Assembly: GCF_900102495.1 (NCBI RefSeq)
Contig: NZ_FMVQ01000001.1
Coordinates: forward strand, 248,001-312,000
Direction: 5' to 3'
Source of the DNA: Nitrosospira sp. Nl5
GTDB lineage: Bacteria; Pseudomonadota; Gammaproteobacteria; Burkholderiales; Nitrosomonadaceae
Length of the DNA: 64,000 bases
Numbering within the stretch: the stretch's first letter is position 1; every line of letters begins with the position of its first letter. Made by a program: the position numbers and the translations under genes. The notes below the pieces were generated by a model, which ran no database searches, had not been told where the DNA came from, and saw only the letters and a program-made list of their open reading frames with translations. This document shows, piece by piece, positions 8,707 to 17,379 of this stretch.

Positions 8707-9651
8707 TCAGGTATCAAGCTCTACATCGGCCTCGGGCTTGACGCCTGACCGGATGGCCGCTTCACTCAGGGAGGGCAGGCAAAGTTCGATGAAGCGGTAG
8801 GCATAACCGCGCAGGTAATGGCCGCGCCGAACGGAGATATTTGTCGTATTTTTCTCGAATAGGTGCGAACTGTCGAGCAGGTGGAGCCGGGTATCCCGTG
8901 CGGGATTGAATGCCATTGAGGCAACAATCCCCACCCCCAGCCCGAGCTCGACGTAAGTCTTGATGACGTCAGCATCAAGCGCCGACATCGCGATGTCGAT
9001 CATCAGTCCGGCCTTTGCAAATGCCTCATCAATTCCTGTCCGGCCGGTGAAGCCTTCGTGGTAAGTGATAATCGGGAACTCGGCAATCGCTTCAAGCGTG
9101 AGCGGATGGTTCGACTCCAACGGATGCCCGGGCGGCACGATGACAGCATGGTGCCAGGAATAATAAGGAAATGACGCCAGTTCCGCAACGCTCTCCAGCG
9201 CTTCCGTAGCGATGCCGATATCCGCGACGCCGTCGAGCAGCATCGAGACGATTTCACCGGGGCTGGCCTGATGCAGGACGAGATGCACCTGGGGAAATGC
9301 CTTCTTGAATTGCGCCACCACGGAGGGCAGCGCATATCGTGCCTGCGTATGGGTGGTGGCAATCGTCAGCCGTCCCTGCTCCCGGTTGCTGAATTGTTCG
9401 GCCAAGCGCTTGACGTTTTTTGCATCGAGCAGGATGCGCTCCACGATCTTTACCAGTTCCTTGCCGGGATCAGTCAATCCAAGCAACCGTTTGCCCTTGC
9501 GCACGAACAGTTCAATGCCCAATTCATCTTCCAGATCCTTGATGTGCTTGCTGACGCCGGATTGAGAAGTAAACAGGGCATTGGCTGCCTCGGTCAGGTT
9601 GTAATTCTTTCGAACCGTTTCGTGGATAATGCGTAACTGCTGGAAATTCAT
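8707..9651 (-). CDS. cysB: CysB-like LysR-family transcriptional regulator
   Basis: 314 residues. The N-terminal winged helix-turn-helix (MNFQQLRIIHETVRKNYNLT to about residue 65) is typical of CysB/Cbl, which control sulphate and organosulphur assimilation through acetylserine. It is followed by a LysR substrate-binding domain (RLTIATTHTQARYALP, then AFPQVHLVLHQ). The start at 9651 is chosen because LysR proteins of this group begin MNxQQLR; an in-frame ATG lies 42 bases upstream. No sulphur genes are adjacent. It could be Cbl rather than CysB. Confidence 0.85.
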   Translation of the reverse strand: MNFQQLRIIHETVRKNYNLTEAANALFTSQSGVSKHIKDLEDELGIELFVRKGKRLLGLTDPGKELVKIVERILLDAKNVKRLAEQFSNREQGRLTIATTHTQARYALPSVVAQFKKAFPQVHLVLHQASPGEIVSMLLDGVADIGIATEALESVAELASFPYYSWHHAVIVPPGHPLESNHPLTLEAIAEFPIITYHEGFTGRTGIDEAFAKAGLMIDIAMSALDADVIKTYVELGLGVGIVASMAFNPARDTRLHLLDSSHLFEKNTTNISVRRGHYLRGYAYRFIELCLPSLSEAAIRSGVKPEADVELDT

Positions 9652-9805
9652 GTTGTGATCCGTCCCGTCTGTGCCGCAGCTAAAATTTCTCATATGGTGA
9701 ATCTGGGGTCTCGGCAGGCCAGATCACCCACCGTTTTTATTGTGTCGCCCTGGCTCAAAATTATTAGTCCCGTGCCAGGAGGCACTGCATGGAAATGAGA
9801 GCGCA

Positions 9806-10288
9806 TCAATCCGCGTTTTTCGCGTCTTTCCACTTCCATCGCAACAGTACGCGCAGTTGCCTGAACTCTTCCGCGTCGATTCCATCCGGCAGGATCACTA
9901 CGCTGCGTGCGGGAAACCGTTGCCACGGCAGCAAGGATGCCCTCAGCTCCATGGGCTTCCAATCGAGCACCGCCAGGTAAGGCGCAACAAAGCTGCTGCC
10001 CAGCAGCATGCAGGGAATGCGTTCTCCGTGCCGTGTTTCAAGGGTGCAAACCATTTCGTCCGACAGTTCGAGAGACACCACCGATCCCGGAGAACGCAGC
10101 AGCGCGTAATGCCTCAAATAGAAAATCAGGCTGGCAGCCAATATAACGGTGCCTATCAACTTGGCTGCCATGGGCAACATCAACGGCCAGAGAATGCCGA
10201 TAGCGAAAAAATGGGCAAGACTCAGCGTCATGGCGAGGCGTATGGAGCGGTCGAGACGAATGATGAGCGAAGGAGCAACCATAAGCAA
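9806..10288 (-). CDS. YgfX-like membrane protein
   Basis: 160 residues with two adjacent N-terminal hydrophobic segments (about residues 20-60) and a short cytoplasmic beta-rich C-terminus ending in RQLRVLLRWKWK. This layout fits the YgfX/CptA family (PF07254), small inner-membrane proteins. In E. coli ygfX lies beside ygfY (sdhE) and near ygfZ. Here a YgfZ gene is divergent on the other side of a short spacer, which supports the call. It has been described as a toxin acting on cytoskeletal proteins; that role is not evident from sequence. Confidence 0.65.
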   Translation of the reverse strand: MLMVAPSLIIRLDRSIRLAMTLSLAHFFAIGILWPLMLPMAAKLIGTVILAASLIFYLRHYALLRSPGSVVSLELSDEMVCTLETRHGERIPCMLLGSSFVAPYLAVLDWKPMELRASLLPWQRFPARSVVILPDGIDAEEFRQLRVLLRWKWKDAKNAD

Positions 10289-10451
10289 TTATCGCACTCT
10301 TGGGCAGCTTGCCGAGCTTAAAGAGCCAATTTTTCGCACGGTTCTTCAATTCGTTCTTCAAGTCCGGAGGCTGGCGGCAATTAGCCGTTTATCCGAACCC
10401 TGTATTGGCCGTATAATGAATTTTCCTTTCACCAGCCATTCGTTGTCGCGC

Positions 10452-11525
10452 ATGAATTTCACATGGCAAGCCTATCTGCAAAGTCGCAACGCGGTGATTC
10501 AAGACGGTCGCGTCGTGAACTATGGGAATAGCGCCGCCGAGCTGGAGACCGTTCGGTCCGCTACCGTACTGGCCGATCTTTCGCACTTTGGCCTGATTCA
10601 TTTTACGGGTGAGGATGCCCAATCCTTCCTGCAAGGTCAGCTGACTTGCGACGTCAGAAAGATCGACACCGCCGCTGACCGTTCGACCGCTCTCTATGGG
10701 GGTTATTGCAATCCCAAAGGCAGGATGCTGGCAAGTTTTCTAATCTGGCACCTCGTATTCCCTGGCGCCAATGGTTATGTCATGCAGTTGCCGGCGGCAT
10801 TGCGGGCGGCTATCCAAAAGCGCCTGTCCATGTTTGTCCTGCGCGCTAAAGTCGGGTTGTCCGATAGTAGCGATGCATGGATACGCATCGGCGTAGCCGG
10901 GAGCCATGCCCATGCGTTAGTGCGGGAAATTCTGGGCACCGCTCCGGTCTCGCATCTGGAAGTGATCCATGCTCAGCAGGGAAGTGTAATCCGTCTTGGG
11001 CAAGATCGTTTTGAACTCGTCATCGCTCCCGCGTACGCTCCCGTCGTGTGGGAGCGCTTGAGCAAAGACGCCATGCCGGTGGGAGCGCCCTGTTGGGACT
11101 GGCTGGAAATAAAAGCCGGCGTTCCGGTGATTACTACTGCCACTCAGGAGCATTTTGTACCGCAGATGGTAAATCTGGAGGCGCTCGGGGGGGTAAGTTT
11201 CCAGAAAGGCTGTTATCCTGGACAGGAAATCGTCGCTCGCACCGAGTATCTGGGTAAAATCAAGCGTCGCATGGTTCTTGCCAATATCCCGGTGCCGGCA
11301 TCGTCCACAATAACGCCGGTTGCCGCCGGAGACGAGCTGTTCAGTACCGATATGGGGGAGCAATCTAGCGGCACGGTGGTCAACGCGGCTCCTGCGCCGG
11401 GCGGCGGATTCGATGTGTTAGCTGTCACACAGACAAACAGCATTGAAGCCGGTAAAATTTTTTGGAGGTCTTTAAGCGGTCCCCAGCTTGAGATCATGCC
11501 ACTACCTTATTTAGCGAACGCCTGA
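10452..11525 (+). CDS. ygfZ: YgfZ-type folate-binding protein, Fe-S cluster factor
   Basis: 357 residues of the GcvT-like YgfZ family, which uses tetrahydrofolate to help repair or assemble iron-sulphur enzymes. The diagnostic motif KGCYPGQEIVARTEYLG, with the redox-active Cys, is present near residue 250, preceded by the aminomethyltransferase-like domain (FLQGQLTCDV and GYCNPKGRML). ATG 10452 gives the usual N-terminus MNFTWQ. ATG 10416 is also in frame, and neither has a strong ribosome binding site. An even longer frame would run into the divergent ygfX gene. Confidence 0.9.
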   Translation: MNFTWQAYLQSRNAVIQDGRVVNYGNSAAELETVRSATVLADLSHFGLIHFTGEDAQSFLQGQLTCDVRKIDTAADRSTALYGGYCNPKGRMLASFLIWHLVFPGANGYVMQLPAALRAAIQKRLSMFVLRAKVGLSDSSDAWIRIGVAGSHAHALVREILGTAPVSHLEVIHAQQGSVIRLGQDRFELVIAPAYAPVVWERLSKDAMPVGAPCWDWLEIKAGVPVITTATQEHFVPQMVNLEALGGVSFQKGCYPGQEIVARTEYLGKIKRRMVLANIPVPASSTITPVAAGDELFSTDMGEQSSGTVVNAAPAPGGGFDVLAVTQTNSIEAGKIFWRSLSGPQLEIMPLPYLANA

Positions 11526-11975
11526 GGGTTTTCCCAGGGGAAAAGACATACATCAGTGACGCTTTTTATTTGTCGGCGGAAAGGGGCAAGACCAGCGCCA
11601 TGCTGTGAACACAGCATTGCCCGCGCAATCGCGGGGGAGCCGCCGAAAAATCCCTTTCTGATGGGTAATCCGTCAGAGTCGCTTCATCGATTTTCAAAGG
11701 GTTCCGCTAACCAGTTATCGTGACAGGTTTTGCTAACGCCTGGCGGCGGAGAGATGGAGTGGCAGGCCAAGTTGGCGTTTCATTTCTTCCATGCCCGGCA
11801 TCCCGTCAGCTGCCTGTGGAAATAAACGGAAAATATTTAGCTCTGAATTCAGCGAGTGGCTGCGCTTTTTACCCATTTTCAACGCAGCGCCAGGACCCGC
11901 GGAGGCTTTTTTGCCGCCTGCTCTTCACCTTTTTAATGAGACCGCTACAACTGCCGGATTTTGGTTAATCACAAA
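11526..11975 (+). other. Intergenic leader region of the pel operon
   Basis: 450 bases between ygfZ and pelA without a supported gene. The first part holds several perfect stems (see the ncRNA entry). The rest shows no clear promoter boxes by eye. Confidence 0.6.
11573..11701 (+). ncRNA. Candidate pseudoknotted leader RNA upstream of pelA
   Basis: Seen in sequence: a closing stem TCGGCGG 11573-11579 with CCGCCGA 11640-11646. Inside it are two perfect hairpins, ATGCTGTG/CACAGCAT (11600-11617) and CCCGCG/CGCGGG (11620-11635). AAAGGG 11580-11585 inside the loop can pair with CCCTTT 11652-11657 outside it, which makes a pseudoknot. CCCTTT can alternatively pair with AAAGGG 11696-11701 across a further hairpin, CTGATGG/CCGTCAG (11658-11676). 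This competing pairing resembles a switch. It matches no riboswitch class I know. The ligand and even transcription are unproven. Confidence 0.45.
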
Positions 11976-14696
11976 ATGCTGTTTCTCCGTTTCCTCATTT
12001 ACCGCCTGTTGCCGTCATTGATGCTCATGGTGCCGACCGTGTTTGCCGATACCCTGGAACAGCGCGACATCGTGTTCTACTACGGAAGCCGTCCTCCGGT
12101 GGAAGATTTGCGTCATTTCGACCAGATCGTCATTCAACCCAGCCAGATTTTGCCGCATGAGAAAACAGCGTTGTTGAACCTGGACTCGCTGATATTCGCT
12201 TACGTTTCATTCGGCGAGATCGCGCGCAACAGCGAGGATATGGCGCGTATCAAAACCAAATGGTCGATCGGCGTTAACCCGGCATGGAATAGCCTGGTGA
12301 TGGACATGACTGATCCCGGCTGGCACGAATATCTGCTGGAGCAGCATTTCGACCGCCTGTGGCGCGCCGGATACCGTGCGTTTTTTCTCGATACCGTTGA
12401 TAGCTATATGCTTGTAACCAGCGAAGGAAAAATCCGCGAGGAGCAGGAAAAAGGGCTGGTTGCGTTGCTGGCGGAGATAAAGCGGCGTTTTCCCGGTTGC
12501 AAGCTCATTCTTAACCGCGGTTTCGAGGTACTGGACCGCGCCAGCCAGTATGCCGATGGAATGGTTGCGGAATCGCTCTTTCATGGTTTCGACCCGGTCA
12601 CCGGCAAGCATGCGCCGACCAAGGAAGAAAATCGTGAATGGCTGATCAAGCAGCTGAAGCGCGCGCAAGATGAATTCAAGGTACCGATTACCGTGCTGGA
12701 TTATGTCGAACCGGGAGACTGGATCGAAGCCGAAAAAACAGCGCGTAAAATTGTCGAGCTCGGATTCATGCCGTGGGTGGCCAACGGCGATCTCACCTGG
12801 CTGGGGCATGGTCGCCTGCGTTTGGCTCCCCGCAAACTGCTGGCTATCGTGAGCGGAACGCCTTCACAGCAAATGGACCAGGAGTTGTTCAAGCATGCCG
12901 CAATGCCGCTGGAATATCTTGGCCTGGCTCTCGATTATTGGTATGTCGACCAGATTCCCTTGCCAATCGAGCCGCTCGTCGGCCGTTATGCCGGCATCAT
13001 TGCATGGCTGCCCGAAGACAGCGAGGGCCGCTATGAGAGCGTCTGCGCGCATTTGAAAACCGAAGTTGAGTCGGGTTTGCCGGTGGTGTTCATGGGCCAT
13101 TTGCCCGCGGGCGTTGCCTGCCGGAGCTTGATCAATTATCAAGGGGAGCTGCAACCCACAACGCACAAACTTCAACTTGGCAACGCCAACCAGCGCCTGG
13201 GCCGGCCAGCCATAGCGCCGGTGGTGGGCAGCGGCACGCCCGATGTCCGTATTCCCGATGGGAAAGACGCGTGGTTGACGCTGACCGACGGAGTCAACCT
13301 GTTTCACCCGATTGCTGTCGGCGCGTGGGGAGGGTATGCGTTGCACCCCCACATAATGACCGAAAGCGCGTCCGGCCGGCGCGAATGGCTGCTGGATCCC
13401 TTTTCTTTTTTTAAAGCCGCGTTGCGCCTGCGGACGCAGCCCGTGTTTGATTTAACGACAGAAAACGGACGCCGGATGGGCATTGTCGAGGTGCGTGGCG
13501 ATCGCCTGTTCGCGAAAGACACGCAAAATGTTGAAGTCATCGACCGGCTTCAGGCATGGATCGAAAAACGCATGACGCCTATAACGCTAGGTGTCATCGA
13601 AGCTGAGGTAACCAGCGAAAGCCAGCGCGGCAAAGTCCAGCAACTGGCGGCCATGCCGCAGGTTCGATTGGCCAGCCATACGTACAGCCATCCTTTCTAC
13701 TGGGGAATATTCGAGGGAAAAAAGGACGCCGACCAGCAGCCTTATCGCTATGGCGTATTCATGGAGGGTTATGCGGCGGAAATGACGCGCGAGACCGCGG
13801 GCACCATTGAATTTCTGCAATCAGTGGCACCCGACTCACCGTTGTTGCTGATCTGGTCCGGCGATGGGAAGCCTGGTCCGGCCGCCCTGGCGGCTGCGGA
13901 AAAAGGTGCTCTGCCGCATTATGGCGGCGGCGGCTTGAGTTGGCAGAGCGGGCTGTTATCGTTAGCGGATCTTTTTCCGACGCTGCGCCCAACGTATTGG
14001 GGTACCCAGGTGTTGACGCCCTTAATCGGCGAGCCATTGTTTGCACGGCTTTGGTACGGCGAGGCGTTGAATTTCGGCAAAATCAGTGAGTGGAACCAGG
14101 AGCTCAACCTCGCGCGCCGGCTGCGTGTCTCGTCGATCTCGTTTCACGCCGACGCAATGTTACATGCGCACGGGGCGGAGCTTCTGGATCAGTTGGCCGA
14201 CGAACAGCTTAAAGAAAATGTGCTGAGTCTCTGGGTCGATGAGTATGCCCAGCGTGCACGGGCTTTCCAAACGGCAAGCATTGCACGCGAACTCAATGGC
14301 GATTGGTCGCTCTTCGGCGATGCGCTCAGAACGGTGCGATTACCCGTCCCGGAAATGACTCCCCAAATTTCAACCGATGTTGTCGGGTATTCCGACCGGG
14401 ACACCGATCGCTATATTCATCTCGCGCGCAACCACGCCATTCTCAAGGCTAGCCGCGACAAGGCCTCGGATTTACGATTGATCGACGCCAGCGCGCCGCT
14501 CAAATCATGGCACCTCAATGCCGATGGGTCCGCCACGTTTTTATTTGAGCCGCGCGGGGGTTTAACGCTCGGGGTTCCCGCGTCCTGCACGCTCAAGGTG
14601 GATGGCGGGACATTGACTGCCCGCCAGCAGGGCGGGCATTCCGTGTATGAAATTCCGGAAGGGAATGCTTCAGGGGAATTCCGCCTTGCGTGCTGA
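11976..14696 (+). CDS. pelA: PelA: periplasmic Pel hydrolase/deacetylase
   Basis: 906 residues from ATG 11976; a TTG five codons upstream is in frame. Signal peptide about 1-24 (PTVFA cut). The N-terminal glycoside hydrolase domain (GH166, endo-acting on Pel) keeps the expected acids: Asp139 in FFLDTVDS and Glu199 in MVAESLF. A central domain leads to a polysaccharide-deacetylase domain with the metal motif SHTYSHPF (His568, His572). The preceding motif, IDGDG in Pseudomonas PelA, here reads VRGDR, so the first Asp appears replaced by Arg507 while Asp509 remains. PelA partly de-N-acetylates and trims the polymer in the periplasm. First gene of the operon; its end overlaps pelB. Confidence 0.9.
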   Translation: MLFLRFLIYRLLPSLMLMVPTVFADTLEQRDIVFYYGSRPPVEDLRHFDQIVIQPSQILPHEKTALLNLDSLIFAYVSFGEIARNSEDMARIKTKWSIGVNPAWNSLVMDMTDPGWHEYLLEQHFDRLWRAGYRAFFLDTVDSYMLVTSEGKIREEQEKGLVALLAEIKRRFPGCKLILNRGFEVLDRASQYADGMVAESLFHGFDPVTGKHAPTKEENREWLIKQLKRAQDEFKVPITVLDYVEPGDWIEAEKTARKIVELGFMPWVANGDLTWLGHGRLRLAPRKLLAIVSGTPSQQMDQELFKHAAMPLEYLGLALDYWYVDQIPLPIEPLVGRYAGIIAWLPEDSEGRYESVCAHLKTEVESGLPVVFMGHLPAGVACRSLINYQGELQPTTHKLQLGNANQRLGRPAIAPVVGSGTPDVRIPDGKDAWLTLTDGVNLFHPIAVGAWGGYALHPHIMTESASGRREWLLDPFSFFKAALRLRTQPVFDLTTENGRRMGIVEVRGDRLFAKDTQNVEVIDRLQAWIEKRMTPITLGVIEAEVTSESQRGKVQQLAAMPQVRLASHTYSHPFYWGIFEGKKDADQQPYRYGVFMEGYAAEMTRETAGTIEFLQSVAPDSPLLLIWSGDGKPGPAALAAAEKGALPHYGGGGLSWQSGLLSLADLFPTLRPTYWGTQVLTPLIGEPLFARLWYGEALNFGKISEWNQELNLARRLRVSSISFHADAMLHAHGAELLDQLADEQLKENVLSLWVDEYAQRARAFQTASIARELNGDWSLFGDALRTVRLPVPEMTPQISTDVVGYSDRDTDRYIHLARNHAILKASRDKASDLRLIDASAPLKSWHLNADGSATFLFEPRGGLTLGVPASCTLKVDGGTLTARQQGGHSVYEIPEGNASGEFRLAC

Positions 14697-17379
14697 AGCC
14701 CAGCGGGAATCGCTATTGAACGCCCCCGCGCTGATGTTCATGAGCGCGGTGCTTTTAATCGCTTTCTGGATATTATTTCCCCGCCAGCCGGCATTCAGGG
14801 ATCCATCCAACCTGTCGGCAAAGGACGCGTTATCGGTCGCCTATCTTCGTGTCCTGGTCCAGTCCGACCCGAACAATGCCCCGTTGCGTTTGTCATTGGT
14901 CCAGGTATTGACGGAAGCGGGTCTGACTGATGAGGCGGTTCGCGCTATTGATCCGTTGTACCGTGTGCCCGAATCGGACCTGACCTACGAAATCCGTCTG
15001 GCGGAACTCAAATTGTCCTTGCAGCAGATCTACCGGCATCCGCCGGAAGACATCGAAGCGGGGCTGCGTGCCCGCATCACCGAGCTCATTCCTTCACTGT
15101 TGCACCTTGCGAGCACTGACCGGGAATTAAGACAGGTTGTCGTCGCAGCGGAGCAGTTTGCCGAACCGTCGGTATTGGCCGAAACCTTCGAGCAGCTACT
15201 CGTCATATTGGACGAAAGTGACGATCGAAAATCGAGCTGGCTTGTTTTTGCCGCGAAGCAGCGTATGTCGGCTAACCAGCCTCTGTTGGCTGCGCGGAAT
15301 CTTTACAAGGCTTTTTCGCTTGAAAGAACGGCGAAGAAAAGGGCGGAGATTGCGAAATCCGCGTTACGCGCTTATCTGCAGGCGGGCATTGATCAGGAGG
15401 CGCTGAAGGCTGCGGTGCGGATGCTGGGAAGCATCAAAGGCGATGCCGAGCTTTTATTGCTGGCTGCCGATATCGCCGAACCACTCGAGGATCGCGAGCA
15501 TGCATTGGCGTGGTTGAAAGAGGCAAGCAGGTTATCGCCCGACAACCGGGCAATAACCGAGCGCATCATGCGATTACAGTTATCGATGGGCCTGTTGAGC
15601 GAAAGCCTGGCGAATGCTGCACGCCTGAAAAATTCCCTGGTCATCGGCAGTGACCGCCATCGACTGGTTGCTCGCGTCTATGACTGGAACGCGCAGCCGG
15701 ACGAAGCCCTGGCTTTATGGCTGTCCTTTGCGCGGCATGATGCCGACAGCGAGGCCGAAACACGCGCCTTTGCCCTTGCCCAGGCGAAACCGGACCATAA
15801 AGCCCTGGTGCAGCTGCTTGAAGCCGTCATGACGCGCCGCGAATTGACTGGCGCCGAAGCCGAAGCCTATGTCGCCGCCGGTCTTGCCATTGGGGAGCCC
15901 TCTCATGTGGAACAACAATTGCGCAGCCATGCCGAACGTTTCGATAATCCGCCGGAAACGCTGAAAGCACTGTCGCAGGTGCTGGTCCTTCAAGGCAAGC
16001 CCAGCGCTGCGCTCGCCGTGCAGCAGGAAATGCCCGCGGTGCGGAATGGGAAGCAGAGACTGGCGCTGGCCCGGCTATACGAAGAGGCGGGGCATGCACA
16101 GAAAAGCTTCGAGTTATTGCGTGAGTTCGATGCGCCCGACCCTGAGTATGCTGAAGCATATTGGCTGTTGCTGGCCAAGGTTTCCACCCAGTTAGGTCAG
16201 GATGCCGAGGCGGAGAGAGCCTACGAAAAGGCGCTGGCTCTCCGGCCGGCGGACGTGCAGATACTCGAAAATCTGCAACGTCTGGCGGTGCGTCACCGCG
16301 ATGAGAAAAAAAGTGAGCGCCTCGCGCGTTATGGGTGGGAACGGTTGCACCGCATCGAAGATCTGCAGCGCCTCATGCGGTTTTCATGGAAACGGAAGAA
16401 TTGGGACGAAGTGGTGCATTGGCTATCATTGGCGGAAGAAATGCCGTCGGCGATAGCGCAGGCGCCCGATTACTGGTATTTTCAATCGATACGCAAAATG
16501 CGCAAGGGGGAGCGGGACGCCGCACGCCACGCGCTGCGCGAGGTCTTGCGGCTGCGAGGGCCCGATCCGGAAGCGACCGAGGCGATGATCTGGCTGCTAT
16601 TGTCGGATAAAAAAATCGATAATCCATTGCTGGATGCGCTGGTCCACCGGTATCGCGGACAGGCAGTGGTCAGCCCGCCCCTGGCGGAAGCACTGGCGGC
16701 TGCAGAGCACACCTTGGGCAAATCGCCCCAGGCGGCGGAGTGGTACCTGCTATCGCTGACGACAAGACCAAGGAATTTTTTATGGACGTTGACATTAGCC
16801 GATAACATGGAGTGGGCGGGATGCCCCGCAAATGCCAACCATGCCCGGTTCAGCGCGCTAAAAATGTTTGCGTCTGGACGTTCCAATCAAGCCGGGGTGC
16901 AATATCCGCCACGTTTAGCCGAATATTTCCTTGATTCGAAAGATTCGAATGCGCAGGCCGCTGGCGTAGATGACTCAAAGAAATGGCAATCGGTACGCGA
17001 GCGCTGGGGTTTTTCAAAAAATATGGATAATGCGGGCCGCTTTGCGCTGAAGCGTCAACTTGAACGCCTTTCGTTGCCGGCTTGGGCAGAGTTTGCCGAT
17101 GCGGCAAGAAGCAACGATCCGCAGGCACAGGCCGCGGTATCAGCGAAATTAACGGCGATTTCCAATCACCTGCAGCAGCAGCCGGCCGGACCTTCACCCG
17201 AAGGCATGCCCCCGTTATCCATTGATGATGTCGATCGGGCCGGACGATGGCTGGCGGGAGAAGCGGCGCCGAATCGAAGCACGTTGAACGATGAGCTGGA
17301 TGTCTGCCGGCAGACGCTAGCGAAGATTCGCGAATTACAGGAGACATCCACACCAGAGCAGGAGCAGATAACGCCATGA
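14647..17379 (+). CDS. pelB: PelB-like TPR protein without C-terminal barrel
   Basis: 910 residues. One hydrophobic span (about 26-46, ALMFMSAVLLIAFWILF) anchors the N-terminus in the inner membrane. The rest is a long run of tetratricopeptide repeats facing the periplasm (for example ALALRPADVQILENL and ALARLYEEAGHAQKSFELL). In P. aeruginosa PelB has about 1190 residues, and the last 300 or so form the outer-membrane porin. Here the protein ends in a charged, Pro/Gln-rich tail with no barrel-like beta strands. The TPR part normally binds PelA and guides the polymer. The start overlaps pelA by 50 bases (ATG 14665 is an alternative), and the stop overlaps the pelD ATG. Confidence 0.85.
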   Translation: MKFRKGMLQGNSALRAEAQRESLLNAPALMFMSAVLLIAFWILFPRQPAFRDPSNLSAKDALSVAYLRVLVQSDPNNAPLRLSLVQVLTEAGLTDEAVRAIDPLYRVPESDLTYEIRLAELKLSLQQIYRHPPEDIEAGLRARITELIPSLLHLASTDRELRQVVVAAEQFAEPSVLAETFEQLLVILDESDDRKSSWLVFAAKQRMSANQPLLAARNLYKAFSLERTAKKRAEIAKSALRAYLQAGIDQEALKAAVRMLGSIKGDAELLLLAADIAEPLEDREHALAWLKEASRLSPDNRAITERIMRLQLSMGLLSESLANAARLKNSLVIGSDRHRLVARVYDWNAQPDEALALWLSFARHDADSEAETRAFALAQAKPDHKALVQLLEAVMTRRELTGAEAEAYVAAGLAIGEPSHVEQQLRSHAERFDNPPETLKALSQVLVLQGKPSAALAVQQEMPAVRNGKQRLALARLYEEAGHAQKSFELLREFDAPDPEYAEAYWLLLAKVSTQLGQDAEAERAYEKALALRPADVQILENLQRLAVRHRDEKKSERLARYGWERLHRIEDLQRLMRFSWKRKNWDEVVHWLSLAEEMPSAIAQAPDYWYFQSIRKMRKGERDAARHALREVLRLRGPDPEATEAMIWLLLSDKKIDNPLLDALVHRYRGQAVVSPPLAEALAAAEHTLGKSPQAAEWYLLSLTTRPRNFLWTLTLADNMEWAGCPANANHARFSALKMFASGRSNQAGVQYPPRLAEYFLDSKDSNAQAAGVDDSKKWQSVRERWGFSKNMDNAGRFALKRQLERLSLPAWAEFADAARSNDPQAQAAVSAKLTAISNHLQQQPAGPSPEGMPPLSIDDVDRAGRWLAGEAAPNRSTLNDELDVCRQTLAKIRELQETSTPEQEQITP

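Noticed and set aside
10149-10451. N-terminal extension of YgfZ
   Set aside because: Would overlap the divergent ygfX gene and lacks any similarity to YgfZ; internal ATGs fit the family.
11573-11701. GEMM-type c-di-GMP riboswitch
   Set aside because: Tempting upstream of pel, but the conserved GEMM-I/II core sequences are absent; kept only as an unclassified structured RNA.
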